From Geodermatophilus africanus (GTDB lineage: Bacteria; Actinomycetota; Actinomycetes; Mycobacteriales; Geodermatophilaceae), in contig NZ_FNOT01000007.1 in assembly GCF_900107105.1 (NCBI RefSeq), positions 1 to 64,000 on the forward strand: 64,000 nt of DNA. Direction: 5' to 3'. The translations under genes and the position numbers were made by a program. The stretch's first letter is position 1; each line of letters opens with the position of its first letter. Below are positions 16,079-25,715 of the stretch, piece after piece. The notes under the pieces were generated by a model. The model did not search any database and had not been told where the DNA came from. It saw only the letters and a program-made list of their open reading frames with translations.

Positions 16079-17377
16079 ATGCGGCAGCGCTTCACCGCCC
16101 GGGCCGTCGTCGTCGGGGACCGCGCCGGCACGGTCGTGCCCGACGCTGCGGTCGACGTCGAGGACAGCAGGCTCACCTGGGTCGGCCCGGCCGCCGACGC
16201 GCCGGACGCCGGGGACGCCGAGGTCGTCGCCGTCCCCGGGGTGCTGCTGCCGGGGCTGGTGAACGCCCACTCGCACGCGCCGATGGTGCTGTTCCGCGGC
16301 CAGGCCGAGGGGCTGCCGCTGGCCCGCTGGCTGCGCGAGGTGATCTGGCCGCGCGAGGCACGGCTGACCCCCGACGACGTCGAGGTGGCGATGACCGCGG
16401 CCTCGGTGGAGATGCTCCGCGGCGGGGTCACCACCAGCGTCGAGATGTACTTCTCGCCCGAGCGGATCGCCGCCGCGGTCGGCCGCACCGGCGCCCGCGC
16501 GGTGGTCGCCACCCCGCTGCTGCCGCTGCCCGGGATGCCCCTGCTGGCCGAGCAGCTGGCCGACGCGGTGGCGCTGGCGGCCGCGGCGCCCGGCGACGGC
16601 GCCGTCGAGTACGGCATCGGCCCGCACGCGGCCTACACGCTGCCGCTCCCGGTGCTGCGCGACGCCGCGGCCGCCGCCCGGGAGCACGGTCTGCTGCTGC
16701 ACTTGCACGTCGCCGAGACCGCCGGCGAGGGCGCGGACCTGCTGGCCACCCACGGGCTGTCGGTCCCCGCGCTGCTGGCCGCGCACGACGTCCTGGGCGG
16801 GCGGGTGCTGGCCGCGCACAGCGTGCACGTGGACGACGGCGACCTGGAGCTGTGGCGGGAGTACGACGTCGCGGTGGCGCACTGCCCGGCCAGCAACGCG
16901 AAGCTGGCCAGCGGGATCGCGCCGGTGCGCGCGATGCTCGACCGCGGCGTCCGGGTCGGGCTGGGCACCGACGGGCCGGCGTCCAACGACGGGCTGGACC
17001 TGCTGGCCGACGTCCGGCTGGCCGCGTCCCTGGCCCGGCTCCGCGAGGGCTCGGCCACCGCGCTGACCGCCGCCGAGGCGTTCTGGCTGGCGACCGGGGC
17101 CGCCGCCGATGCGATCGGGCGGCCGGACCTCGGCCAGCTCGCCGTGGGCCGCCGGGCGGACCTGGTGCACGTCGACGTGCGCGACCTGCTGTTCGAGCCG
17201 GTGCTCAGCCCACCGGACGTGCTGACCCACCTGGTCTGGTCGGGCACCTCGCGGCTGGTGCGCGACGTCTGGGTCGGTGGGCGGCCGGTGGTGCGCGACG
17301 GCGTCTGCACGACGGTGGACGCCGAGGAGCTGCGCGCCGACGTCGCCGAACGGGCAGCCCGTCTCGCCAGCGGCTGA
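16079..17377 (+). CDS. Amidohydrolase, SAH/MTA deaminase-like (ATZ/TRZ family)
   Basis: 432 residues of a metal-dependent TIM-barrel deaminase. The metal motif is NAHSHAPMVLFRG (about residue 62). GIGPHAAYT, LHLHVAET, AHSVHVDD and GTDGPASNDGLDLL carry the other ligands and catalytic residues. SAH/5'-methylthioadenosine deaminase or a related heterocycle deaminase is likely; sequence alone does not fix the substrate. ATG 16079 has no strong ribosome-binding site. A palindromic element follows the gene at 17431. Confidence 0.88.
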   Translation: MRQRFTARAVVVGDRAGTVVPDAAVDVEDSRLTWVGPAADAPDAGDAEVVAVPGVLLPGLVNAHSHAPMVLFRGQAEGLPLARWLREVIWPREARLTPDDVEVAMTAASVEMLRGGVTTSVEMYFSPERIAAAVGRTGARAVVATPLLPLPGMPLLAEQLADAVALAAAAPGDGAVEYGIGPHAAYTLPLPVLRDAAAAAREHGLLLHLHVAETAGEGADLLATHGLSVPALLAAHDVLGGRVLAAHSVHVDDGDLELWREYDVAVAHCPASNAKLASGIAPVRAMLDRGVRVGLGTDGPASNDGLDLLADVRLAASLARLREGSATALTAAEAFWLATGAAADAIGRPDLGQLAVGRRADLVHVDVRDLLFEPVLSPPDVLTHLVWSGTSRLVRDVWVGGRPVVRDGVCTTVDAEELRADVAERAARLASG

Positions 17378-17388
17378 GGAGCTCAGGC

Positions 17389-17552
17389 CAGGTCGGGGAC
17401 GGCTCCTGGCCGCGGTGGACCGGTCGTGGAGGCCCCGGCCCCCTCCCGGGTCCCGCCCCGAGCGTGCGAGGGGTGGGGAGGAGGGGGTCCTTACATCGAT
17501 CGGACACGGGCAGCGGCTCAACGCAGGTCGGGGACGGCACCTGGCCGCGGTG
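17389..17552. repeat. 29-bp direct repeat flanking a palindromic element
   Basis: CAGGTCGGGGACGGC and CCTGGCCGCGGTG occur together at 17389-17417 and 17524-17552 with two differences. Each copy can fold (CAGG...CCTG). Between them lies a reverse-orientation palindromic element (17431-17492; arms CCCCCTCC/GGAGGGGG), followed by about 30 bp of ordinary sequence. The layout could reflect duplication around the inserted element. It fills the convergent gap between the amidohydrolase and MBL genes. Confidence 0.75.
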
Positions 17553-17573
17553 CGATCCGGAGGATCGCGATGA

Positions 17574-18383
17574 TCACGCGCGCAGTGAGATCGTCTCGCC
17601 GCGGGTCACGGCGCGGATCTCACCGGGGGCGCGGCGGGCGGCCACCTCGCGGACGAAGTCGCCCAGCGGCGAGGCGAACCGGTCGTAGTCGTCGTAGTGC
17701 ACGGGCACGGTGACCGGCGGCTTGAGCAGCTCGACCAGGTCGGCGCCCTGCCGGCCGTCCATGGTCACCGTGAAGCCGAGCGCCCTCGTGCCGCCGAGGT
17801 GCGGGATGACGACGTCGAGCGGCCCGCAGCGCTGCAGCACCTCGCCGAGCTCGGGGCGGAAGACGGTGTCGCCGCTGATGTAGCCCCGCCAGGTGACCTC
17901 GCGGCCGCGCAGCAGCTCGAGCACGCTGCCCATGACCGGCGGCAGCAGCTTGGCGACCGGCTGGGGGCCGTGGACGCCGGGGACCGAGGTGATCCGGAGC
18001 GTGGCGTCGTCCCGCACGAGTTCGTGCTGCTGCCAGGGGGTGAGGTCGACGGTCTCCCGGAAGCCGCGCCGGGCGAGCGCGCGGGCGGCGGCCTGGGTGG
18101 TGACGACCGGGGTGCCGCGGTCGAGGGTGCGGGTGGCGATCCGGTCCCAGTGGTCGGCGTGCAGGTGCGACAGCAGGATCGAGTCGAGCGTGGGCAGCTG
18201 GGTGGGCTGCAGTGCGGGGTCGGTCAGCCGCTTGGTCCACAGCCCCTTGCCGAGGTAGGCGCGCTGTCCGCGGCGCAGGAAGTTCGGGTCGGTGAGCAGC
18301 GTGAAGGGCCCGAGCCGCAGGAGCGTGGTGGCGTTCCCGCCGAAGGTGAGCGTGACGTCGTCGGCGGGGGAGGGCGCAGCCAT
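17574..18383 (-). CDS. MBL-fold metallo-hydrolase (UlaG-like)
   Basis: 269 residues. The metal motif is SHLHADHWD (about residue 73). GVHGP, SGDTVF and VPVHYDDYDRF supply the further His and Asp ligands typical of the UlaG/RomA-like branch. The likely activity is hydrolysis of a phosphodiester, lactone or similar ester; the substrate is unknown. It is probably in one transcript with, and downstream of, the small lipoprotein gene at 18439-18765, separated by 55 bp. It ends facing the repeat region. Confidence 0.85.
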   Translation of the reverse strand: MAAPSPADDVTLTFGGNATTLLRLGPFTLLTDPNFLRRGQRAYLGKGLWTKRLTDPALQPTQLPTLDSILLSHLHADHWDRIATRTLDRGTPVVTTQAAARALARRGFRETVDLTPWQQHELVRDDATLRITSVPGVHGPQPVAKLLPPVMGSVLELLRGREVTWRGYISGDTVFRPELGEVLQRCGPLDVVIPHLGGTRALGFTVTMDGRQGADLVELLKPPVTVPVHYDDYDRFASPLGDFVREVAARRAPGEIRAVTRGETISLRA

Positions 18384-18438
18384 GAGCCGCGTCTACCCCG
18401 GCGGTTCCCCGGCCACGCCGCCCCGGGCCGGTGACCGG

Positions 18439-18765
18439 TCAGCCCTCGGGGCGCTCCCAGCCGTGGTCGCCGCACGCGCGGAGGACGTTGGCGCCGGCCT
18501 CGACGACCGCGGCGTAGTCGAGGTCGCTCTCTCTCGTGTCGCGGAACCGCCCGAACGGGTCGGTCAGCGGGGTCGTGCCGGACTCCTCGAGCAGGCCCTC
18601 GACCCGGGCGGTGACCTCCTCGCGCCGGTCGGCGGGGCTGCCCGACGCCGACCAGGCGGCCAGGACGTCGCACGCCTCGGCCGACGACCGGTCCAGGCCA
18701 GCGCCGGCGCAGGCGGTGAGGGCGAGGGCCGCCGCCGGGACGGCCCAGATCCGGCATCGGGGCAC
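18439..18765 (-). CDS. Small hypothetical lipoprotein
   Basis: 108 residues starting GTG 18765. The N-terminus (VPRCRIWAVPAAALALTACAG) is a short signal peptide with lipobox LTAC, so it is probably a membrane-anchored lipoprotein. The mature part is acidic and carries two further Cys (ACDVLAAW and RACGDHGW), which may form a disulfide. I do not recognise a family. It diverges from the tldD gene across 72 bp. Confidence 0.7.
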   Translation of the reverse strand: MPRCRIWAVPAAALALTACAGAGLDRSSAEACDVLAAWSASGSPADRREEVTARVEGLLEESGTTPLTDPFGRFRDTRESDLDYAAVVEAGANVLRACGDHGWERPEG

Positions 18766-18837
18766 CCCCGCGAGGCTAGTGGCGGCGCCGACCGGTGGGA
18801 CGGCGGACCCCTCGGGCCCGGCTGGTAGACAGGGGCG

Positions 18838-20349
<1,512 letters not shown>

Positions 20350-20352
<3 letters not shown>

Positions 20353-20421
20353 GTGAGCCTGCGAGCTCATCCGTGGACACAGCAGCTCCGCGAACGCGGC
20401 TGACGAGCGCCAGCGAGGAGG
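20350..20421 (+). repeat. 72-bp operon-junction repeat, copy B (tldD/tldE)
   Basis: Begins at the TGA of the tldD-type gene and ends with AGGAGG, five bases before the GTG of the tldE-type gene. It is ungapped against 9465-9536 and shares GCGAGCTCA, GTGGACACAGCA and GACGAGCGCCAGCGAGGAGG. Differences concentrate in the central GC-rich part, where CGCG-type inverted sequences differ between the copies. Confidence 0.85.
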
Positions 20422-20425
20422 ACTC

Positions 20426-21817
20426 GTGAGCTCGTGGTCGCGACCGCAGGACGTCGTCGAGAAGGCGCTGGCCGCCTCCACCGCCGACGGGCAGGTCGCC
20501 TTCGTCGTGGAGAGCTCCGAGGCCAACCTGCGCTGGGCGAAGAACAGCCTGACCACCAACGGCGCGATGCGCTCGCGGCAGGTCGTCGTCGTCTCGTTCG
20601 TCGACGGCGGGGCCGGGATGGCCGCCGGCACGGTGGCGCGCACCGGCAACCCGGACGTCGAGGAGCTGGTGGCCGCCAGCGAGCAGGCCGCCCGCGACGC
20701 CGGCCCGGCCGAGGACGCCGTCCCGCTGGTCGGCGAGGCGCCACCCGGCGCCGGCGACTGGGACGCCGACCCCGCGGAGACCTCGATCGGCGTCTTCCGC
20801 GACTTCGCACCCGCCCTGGGCGAGGCCTTCGGTGGCGCGCGCGACCGCGACGAGCTGCTGTTCGGCTACGCCGAGCACGCCATGGCCACCACCTACCTGG
20901 GGACGTCGACCGGCCTGCGCCTGCGGCACGACCAGCCCAGCGGCCGGGTGGAGCTCAACGGCAAGAGCGGCGACATGAGTCGCTCGGTGTGGTCCGGCGT
21001 CGGCACCCGCGACTTCGCCGACGTGTCGGTGGCCGGGCTCGTCGCCGACGTGCAGCGCAAGCTCGGCTGGTCGCAGCGCCGGGTCGAGCTGCCCGCCGGC
21101 CGCTACGAGACGCTGCTGCCGCCGTCGGCGGTCAGCGACCTGATGATCTACACCTACTGGACCATGGAGGCCCGCGACGCCGACGAGGGTCGCAACGTCT
21201 ACGCCAGGGCCGGCGGCGGCAACCGGGTCGGCGAGCGGCTGGCCGCGCTGCCGCTCACGCTGCGCAGCGACCCGTTCGAGCCGGGCCTCGAGGCCTGCCC
21301 GTTCCAGGTGGTCAGCGGATCGTCGGGCTCGGCGTCGGTGTTCGACAACGGCATGGCGGCCCCGGCGGTCGAGTGGATCTCCGGGGGCGTGCTCGCCAAC
21401 CTGATCCGACCGCGGGCCTGGGCGTTGAGGACGACGGCACCGGCCACTGCCGCCGTCGACAACCTGGTCCTCGAGCAGCCGGGCGCCACGGCGTCGCTGG
21501 ACGAGATGGTCGCCGCCACCGACCGCGGGCTGCTGCTGACGACGCTCTGGTACATCCGCGAGGTCGACCCGCAGACGCTGCTGCTGACCGGGCTCACCCG
21601 TGACGGCGTCTTCCTCGTCGAGGGCGGGGAGGTGACCGGCGCGGTGAACAACTTCCGGTTCAACGAGTCGCCGGTCGACCTGCTCGGCCGGATCACCCAG
21701 GCCGGACGCACCGAGCGGACGCTGCCCCGCGAGTGGAACGACTGGTTCACGCGCGCCGCGATGCCCACCGTGCGGGTGCCGGACTTCAACATGAGCTCGG
21801 TGTCGCCCGCCAGTTGA
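20426..21817 (+). CDS. TldE/PmbA-family partner protein
   Basis: 463 residues of the TldE (PmbA) family, lacking the HExxxH motif. The central region YETLLPPSAVSDLMIYTYW and the C-terminal GEVTGAVNNFRFNESPVDLL are characteristic. It pairs with the upstream TldD-type protein to form the protease barrel. The start GTG is served by the repeat-encoded AGGAGG. The stop TGA overlaps the first base of a palindromic element, so transcription probably ends there. Confidence 0.88.
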   Translation: MSSWSRPQDVVEKALAASTADGQVAFVVESSEANLRWAKNSLTTNGAMRSRQVVVVSFVDGGAGMAAGTVARTGNPDVEELVAASEQAARDAGPAEDAVPLVGEAPPGAGDWDADPAETSIGVFRDFAPALGEAFGGARDRDELLFGYAEHAMATTYLGTSTGLRLRHDQPSGRVELNGKSGDMSRSVWSGVGTRDFADVSVAGLVADVQRKLGWSQRRVELPAGRYETLLPPSAVSDLMIYTYWTMEARDADEGRNVYARAGGGNRVGERLAALPLTLRSDPFEPGLEACPFQVVSGSSGSASVFDNGMAAPAVEWISGGVLANLIRPRAWALRTTAPATAAVDNLVLEQPGATASLDEMVAATDRGLLLTTLWYIREVDPQTLLLTGLTRDGVFLVEGGEVTGAVNNFRFNESPVDLLGRITQAGRTERTLPREWNDWFTRAAMPTVRVPDFNMSSVSPAS

Positions 21818-21902
21818 AGGACCCCGTCCTCCTCACCGCTCGGAGAAGGACCCCGTCCTCCCCACCCCTCGCGAGCTTGGGGCGGTGCCCTGGACGGGGC
21901 CG
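21817..21902 (+). repeat. Half copy plus full copy of the palindromic element
   Basis: A left half (AAGGACCCCGTCCTCC and loop start, 21817-21843) is followed at once by a full element (21845-21902; arms CCCCGTCC/GGACGGGG). The half copy breaks at CGCTCGGAG, within the loop. This is consistent with insertion of one copy into another, followed by loss of the outer right arm. The remaining 21903-22142 has no gene; it holds GC-poorer sequence and a ribosome-binding site before 22143. Confidence 0.82.
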
Positions 21903-22142
21903 GGGCCGGGGGCCGTACGCGTGGGGTCCCTGGGACTCGTGGGGCGGAGCGACCGTTCCGTCACACTCGTCACGCATGGCGTCGTGACGTTCTGCGTCTG
22001 CCCACCTACTGTCTGTCTCGCGGGCTGCTGGACCTTCGGCTTGACCACCCCGCACGCACGCCGAAACGTGCACCGGGCGGGAAGACCTCCCGCCCGCATC
22101 GGACGGGCTCCGGCACAGCCGGAACGGTGAGGGGAGGGTCCC

Positions 22143-22445
22143 GTGACGAGGACTCAGAAGCCGTCGGTCTTCCAGATCGGCAGGGTGTGGGACGACGGGC
22201 ACGCCGTCGTGGTCTCCGGGTGGGGCCTGGGCCTGTGCGCCGCGGCGTGCGCCTGTCACCGCCACCCGTCCGCCGGCAGCCTGGCCATCGCCGAGGACCA
22301 GACCGAGGGCCTGCTCGGCCTGGTGAGCTACCGCGAGGGCGGCTGCGAGTGCTGCGAGCCGTGGACCGCCGACGAGCTCACCGCCATCGTCCGCGACCTC
22401 GAGATGGTCGCCGACCTCGACGCCCCCGAGCCGCTCGCCGGCTGA
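22143..22445 (+). CDS. Small Cys/His-rich hypothetical protein
   Basis: 100 residues from GTG 22143, which follows GAGGGGAGGG. The centre reads CAAACACHRHPS, and later CECCEPW, giving two Cys clusters that could bind a metal. Start region VFQIGRVWDDGHAVVVSGWG is hydrophobic but not a clear signal peptide. Codon use is like the neighbours. I do not recognise the family. It stands alone between two repeat regions. Confidence 0.6.
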   Translation: MTRTQKPSVFQIGRVWDDGHAVVVSGWGLGLCAAACACHRHPSAGSLAIAEDQTEGLLGLVSYREGGCECCEPWTADELTAIVRDLEMVADLDAPEPLAG

Positions 22446-22566
22446 GAGAAGGACCACCCTTCCCCCCGCACCTCGCAGGCTCGGCGCGGGCCCCTGAAGG
22501 GTGGCCGTTCCCGTACGTCACCAGGCTCGGCGCGGGACCCTGAGAGGTGGCCGTTCCGGTACGTCC
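22446..22566 (+). repeat. Palindromic element, arm type CCACCCTTC, with duplicated right half
   Basis: A full copy (22448-22506) begins a few bases after the TGA, with arms CCACCCTTC/GAAGGGTGG and inner CCCGC/GCGGG. Its right half plus CCGTTCCCGTACGTC is then repeated with changes at 22522-22566 (CAGGCTCGGCGCGGGACCC). The second copy's arm (GAGAGGTGG) no longer matches the left arm, so the pairing copy is the first. Confidence 0.78.
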
Positions 22567-22637
22567 CCCGACCCGGCTCCGCACCTGCGGGGCCGGGTCG
22601 CGGTTCCTCCGCACCCCGACCCGGGTAGGGCTGCTCC

Positions 22638-23126
22638 ATGCTGGGACGCGCTGCTCTCCGAGGTGCCCTCGCCGGCCTGGCCGGCACCGCGGCCATGACG
22701 CTCGCCGAGCAGGTCGAGCAGTCCGTCACGCACCGCCCGGACTCCTACGTGCCCGCGCGCACCCTCACGGCGCTGACCACCCGCCGCCGGCTGCCGGGGT
22801 CTGAGCGCCCACCGGTGCGCAACCACCTCATGCACTGGGGCACCGGTGCGCTCGTCGGCGCCCTGCGCGGCGTGTGGTCGGCCAGCGGGCTGCGCGGCTG
22901 GCGCGCCTCGGCCTGGCACACCTCCGTGCGGCTGGCCACCGACCAGACCCTCGAGAACGCCACCGGCGTGGGTGCGCCGCCGTGGACCTGGTCGCGCCGC
23001 GACCAGGTCGTCGACCTCGGCGGCAAGGCCGTCTACTCCTTCGTGACCGGTGCGGTGGCCGACCGCCTGGTCCCCCTCGCACCCGACCGCACCCCCTCGG
23101 GCTCCGCCCCGCCCCGCCGCCGGTAG
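22638..23126 (+). CDS. Hypothetical small membrane-associated protein
   Basis: 162 residues from ATG 22638. A Gly/Ala-rich hydrophobic start (ALRGALAGLAGTAAMTLAEQVEQ) suggests one membrane segment, and MHWGTGALVGALRGVWSASGLRG a second. WTWSRRDQVVDLGGKAVYSFVTGAVADRLV is a possible conserved block. I do not recognise a named family. It appears to be a single-gene unit. The 23127-23323 spacer before the NlpC/P60 gene shows nothing I can support. Confidence 0.6.
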   Translation: MLGRAALRGALAGLAGTAAMTLAEQVEQSVTHRPDSYVPARTLTALTTRRRLPGSERPPVRNHLMHWGTGALVGALRGVWSASGLRGWRASAWHTSVRLATDQTLENATGVGAPPWTWSRRDQVVDLGGKAVYSFVTGAVADRLVPLAPDRTPSGSAPPRRR

Positions 23127-23323
23127 TCCACACCGCTGACGGCACGCGGTCACCCCGGCGTCGCAGGGGGCCGTTGAGGGAGCTGTGACAGCTGAGGCGC
23201 GCACCCTCCCGTGGCGCCGCGCGCCGCCCCCTACCCCTTGACGTCGTGTCCTTACCGTGCGTGCTCACGCGCTCGGAACACCGCTCCCTTCCCGGAGCGG
23301 GGCGCGGCGAGAGGGGGCCGGAC

Positions 23324-24334
23324 ATGGGCCGCAACCGGACGACGAGCCGGCGCTGGACGCGCGCCACCCTGGCCGTCACTGCCGCCGTCGCCGTGCTGCT
23401 GACCCCGGCGACCGCGGGCGCCACCCCCGGCACCGCGGACGAGGCCGCCCGACTGGTCGCCGAGACCGGCCGGCAGCTCGCCGCTCTCGACGAGCAGGTC
23501 CACGAGGCCCAGCTGACCGTCGCCGCTCAGCAGCAGGCCGCGGCCGACGCCGCCGCGCGGGCGGCCCAGGCCGAGGGCGTGCTCGCCGGCTACGGCCCGC
23601 AGTTGGCGGCCATCGCGCAGACCGCCGGCACCTCGCAGTCCCGGATGGCCGCGTTCCTTACCTCCGAGTCCGCGGCCGACGTCGTCCAGCAGATGACCAC
23701 GCTCGACCTTATCGCCGCCCACACCGAGGGGTTGCTGGCCGAGGTGTCGATCGCGCAGCGCGCGGCCGAGCAGGCCCGGACCGACGCCGACGCCACTGCC
23801 GCGCAGGCGACCGCGTCGCTCGCCGAGCTGGAGCGCCAGTGGGCCGAGGTGCAGACGCGTGTCGATGCCTACGAGGCGGACTTCGACCGGCTCTCGGCCG
23901 CCGAGCGGGCCGTCGTGACCACCTCGCTCGCCGGCCCGTCACTGGCCCCTCCGGACACCGACGCGGTCGTGGCCGCCGCGCCGAGCGGCGACGTCGCAGC
24001 CGTGCTCGAGGCGGCCCTCGCGCAGGTCGGCGACCCCTACGTCTGGGGCGGCACCGGCCCCGACGGCTTCGACTGCTCCGGGCTGACCAGCTTCGCCTAC
24101 GCCGCGGCCGGTGTCTCGCTGCCGCACTCCAGCCGCGCCCAGTCGCGGATGGGGGTCGCCGTGTCGCGGGACGAGCTCATGCCCGGCGACCTCGTCTTCT
24201 TCTACTCCCCGATCAGCCACGTCGGCATCTACATCGGCGGCGGCAAGATGGTGCACGCCCGCACGCACGGCATCCCCGTGGCGGTGACCAGCGTGGACAT
24301 GGGCGGCTACGTGGGCGCCCGCCGCGTCCTCTGA
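23324..24334 (+). CDS. NlpC/P60 peptidoglycan endopeptidase with N-terminal coiled coil
   Basis: 336 residues. A signal peptide (TLAVTAAVAVLLTPATAGA) directs secretion. Residues ~40-200 form an Ala/Gln/Glu-rich coiled coil like RipA-type hydrolases. The C-terminal NlpC/P60 domain has the catalytic Cys in GFDCSGLTSFAY, His in SHVGIYIG and a third polar residue in MVHARTHG. It probably cleaves the D-Glu-mDAP bond of stem peptides during cell-wall remodelling. ATG 23324 has AGAGGGGG upstream. Confidence 0.9.
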   Translation: MGRNRTTSRRWTRATLAVTAAVAVLLTPATAGATPGTADEAARLVAETGRQLAALDEQVHEAQLTVAAQQQAAADAAARAAQAEGVLAGYGPQLAAIAQTAGTSQSRMAAFLTSESAADVVQQMTTLDLIAAHTEGLLAEVSIAQRAAEQARTDADATAAQATASLAELERQWAEVQTRVDAYEADFDRLSAAERAVVTTSLAGPSLAPPDTDAVVAAAPSGDVAAVLEAALAQVGDPYVWGGTGPDGFDCSGLTSFAYAAAGVSLPHSSRAQSRMGVAVSRDELMPGDLVFFYSPISHVGIYIGGGKMVHARTHGIPVAVTSVDMGGYVGARRVL

Positions 24335-24339
24335 GCGGA

Positions 24340-24436
24340 GGCCTCCTGCAGGTGAAAGGACCCCGTCCTCCTCACCCCTCGCAGGCTCGGGGCGAGCCTC
24401 TGGACGGGGCCGGGGTGGGCGGCAGGAGGGTCCTTT
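24340..24436 (-). repeat. Nested palindromic elements between convergent genes
   Basis: An outer reverse-orientation element is split: its right arm GGCCTCCTGCAGG is at 24340-24352 and its left arm GGCAGGAGGGTCCTTT at 24421-24436. Inside sits a complete forward element (24355-24411; arms CCCCGTCC/GGACGGGG). The whole fills the gap between the NlpC/P60 stop and the YdeI-like stop. Confidence 0.8.
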
Positions 24437-24437
24437 C

Positions 24438-25025
24438 TCAGTACGGGCGGCGTCTCTCGGCGAGCATCGTGACCAGGGCGGCGATCCGCCGGGCGCGGGT
24501 CTGCGGCGTGGCGGCCGTGGCCACCCGGTGCAGGACGGCGTAGCGGTTGCGGCCGTCGAGGCCGGCGAAGGCCTGCTGCGCGGCGGGGTCGGCGGCCAGC
24601 GCGGCGGCGAGGTCGTCGGGAACGGTGATGGTGGCCGGACCCGCGTAGGCCCGTTCCCAGCGGCCGTCGGCCCGCGCCGCCGCCACCGCGGCCAGCCCGG
24701 CCGGGCGCATCCGGCCGGCGGCGGTGAGCGCCTCGACCGCGGCGACGTTCTTCTGCGACCAGATGCTGCGCGCCCGGCGCGGGGTGATGCGCTGCAGGTA
24801 GGAGGTCTCGTCCAGGCGCTGCGACCGGCCGTCGATCCAGCCGAAGCAGAGCACCGACTCGACCAGCTCGGCGTAGGTCACCGAGGGGACACCGGCCCCC
24901 TTCTTCGCCAGCCGCACGTACAGGCCGGGCGCGGTCGCGTGCTCGGCGTCGAGCCACGCCTCCAGCGCGGCCTGGCTGGCGAAGGCCAGGACGGGCAGGT
25001 CGGTCGGCACGGTCACGGCGGCCAT
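24438..25025 (-). CDS. YdeI/OmpD-associated family protein
   Basis: 195 residues. The N-terminal block (AFASQAALEAWLDAEHATAPGLYVRLAKKG) and YAELVESVLCFGWIDGRSQ, with FGWIDG and the following SYLQRITPRRARSIWSQKN, are the YdeI family core. The C-terminal NRYAVLHRVATAATPQTRARRI is also typical. Its function is not established. Start ATG 25025; the gene diverges from the gamma-carbonic anhydrase. Confidence 0.82.
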   Translation of the reverse strand: MAAVTVPTDLPVLAFASQAALEAWLDAEHATAPGLYVRLAKKGAGVPSVTYAELVESVLCFGWIDGRSQRLDETSYLQRITPRRARSIWSQKNVAAVEALTAAGRMRPAGLAAVAAARADGRWERAYAGPATITVPDDLAAALAADPAAQQAFAGLDGRNRYAVLHRVATAATPQTRARRIAALVTMLAERRRPY

Positions 25026-25114
25026 CCTGGCGGCGGTGGGTGCCCCGGTCCACGGTCGGGGCCACCAGCCCTCCGGCGGTGCAGCTCCGACGCGTCTGTG
25101 CTGTGCTGTCGCCC

Positions 25115-25693
25115 GTGGCCGAGAACTACATCGCCGAGTTGCCGTTCGGGTCCCCGCAGATCGACGTCGAGGCGTTCGTGGCGCCGACGGCCGTCGTCGT
25201 CGGCGCCGTGACGATGGGGCCGCGGTCGAGCATCTGGTACGGCGCGGTGGCGCGCGCCGACGCCGAGGTCATCGAGATCGGCGAGGGCTCCAACATCCAG
25301 GACGGCTGCACCCTGCACTCCGACCCCGGCTTCCCGCTGGTCGTCGGCCGCGGCGTGACCGTCGGGCACCGCGTCGTCCTGCACGGCGCCCGGGTCGACG
25401 ACGACGTGCTGGTCGGCATGGGCAGCGTCGTCATGAACGGCGCGCACATCGGCTCGGGCTCGATCGTCGCCGCCGGCGCCGTCGTCACCCAGGGCACGCA
25501 GGTGCCGCCGGGGTCGCTCGTCGCCGGGGTCCCCGCCAAGGTGATCCGGTCGGCCACGGACGACGACCAGCGGCACATCCGCGGCAACGCCGCCAGCTAC
25601 ACCGACCGGCTCGACAGCGCGCGACGGGTGCGCCCGGTCGTCCGCGCCCCGCTCCCGCCGGCCGGGCAGACGCCCGGCGACGCGATGGACTGA
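25115..25693 (+). CDS. Gamma-carbonic-anhydrase-like hexapeptide protein
   Basis: 192 residues. A left-handed beta-helix is built from hexapeptide repeats (VGAVTMGPRSSIWYGAVARAD, GEGSNIQDGC). Putative zinc His ligands are in CTLHSD and VTVGHRVVLHG. The C-terminal helix has HIRGNAASYTDRL. Activity may be carbonic anhydrase or an acyl-transfer relative. Start GTG 25115 (VAENYIAELPFGSPQID) fits the family; GTG 25103 is an alternative. It converges with metX. Confidence 0.85.
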   Translation: MAENYIAELPFGSPQIDVEAFVAPTAVVVGAVTMGPRSSIWYGAVARADAEVIEIGEGSNIQDGCTLHSDPGFPLVVGRGVTVGHRVVLHGARVDDDVLVGMGSVVMNGAHIGSGSIVAAGAVVTQGTQVPPGSLVAGVPAKVIRSATDDDQRHIRGNAASYTDRLDSARRVRPVVRAPLPPAGQTPGDAMD

Positions 25694-25715
25694 GGCCCCC
25701 TCACGAGGTCGCGGG

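Noticed and set aside
17389..17552. Attachment-site (att) duplication of an integrated element
   Set aside because: Only a palindromic element and short sequence lie between the repeats; there is no integrase or tRNA.
23127..23323. c-di-AMP (ydaO-type) riboswitch before the NlpC/P60 gene
   Set aside because: None of the conserved blocks of that class could be found in the leader.
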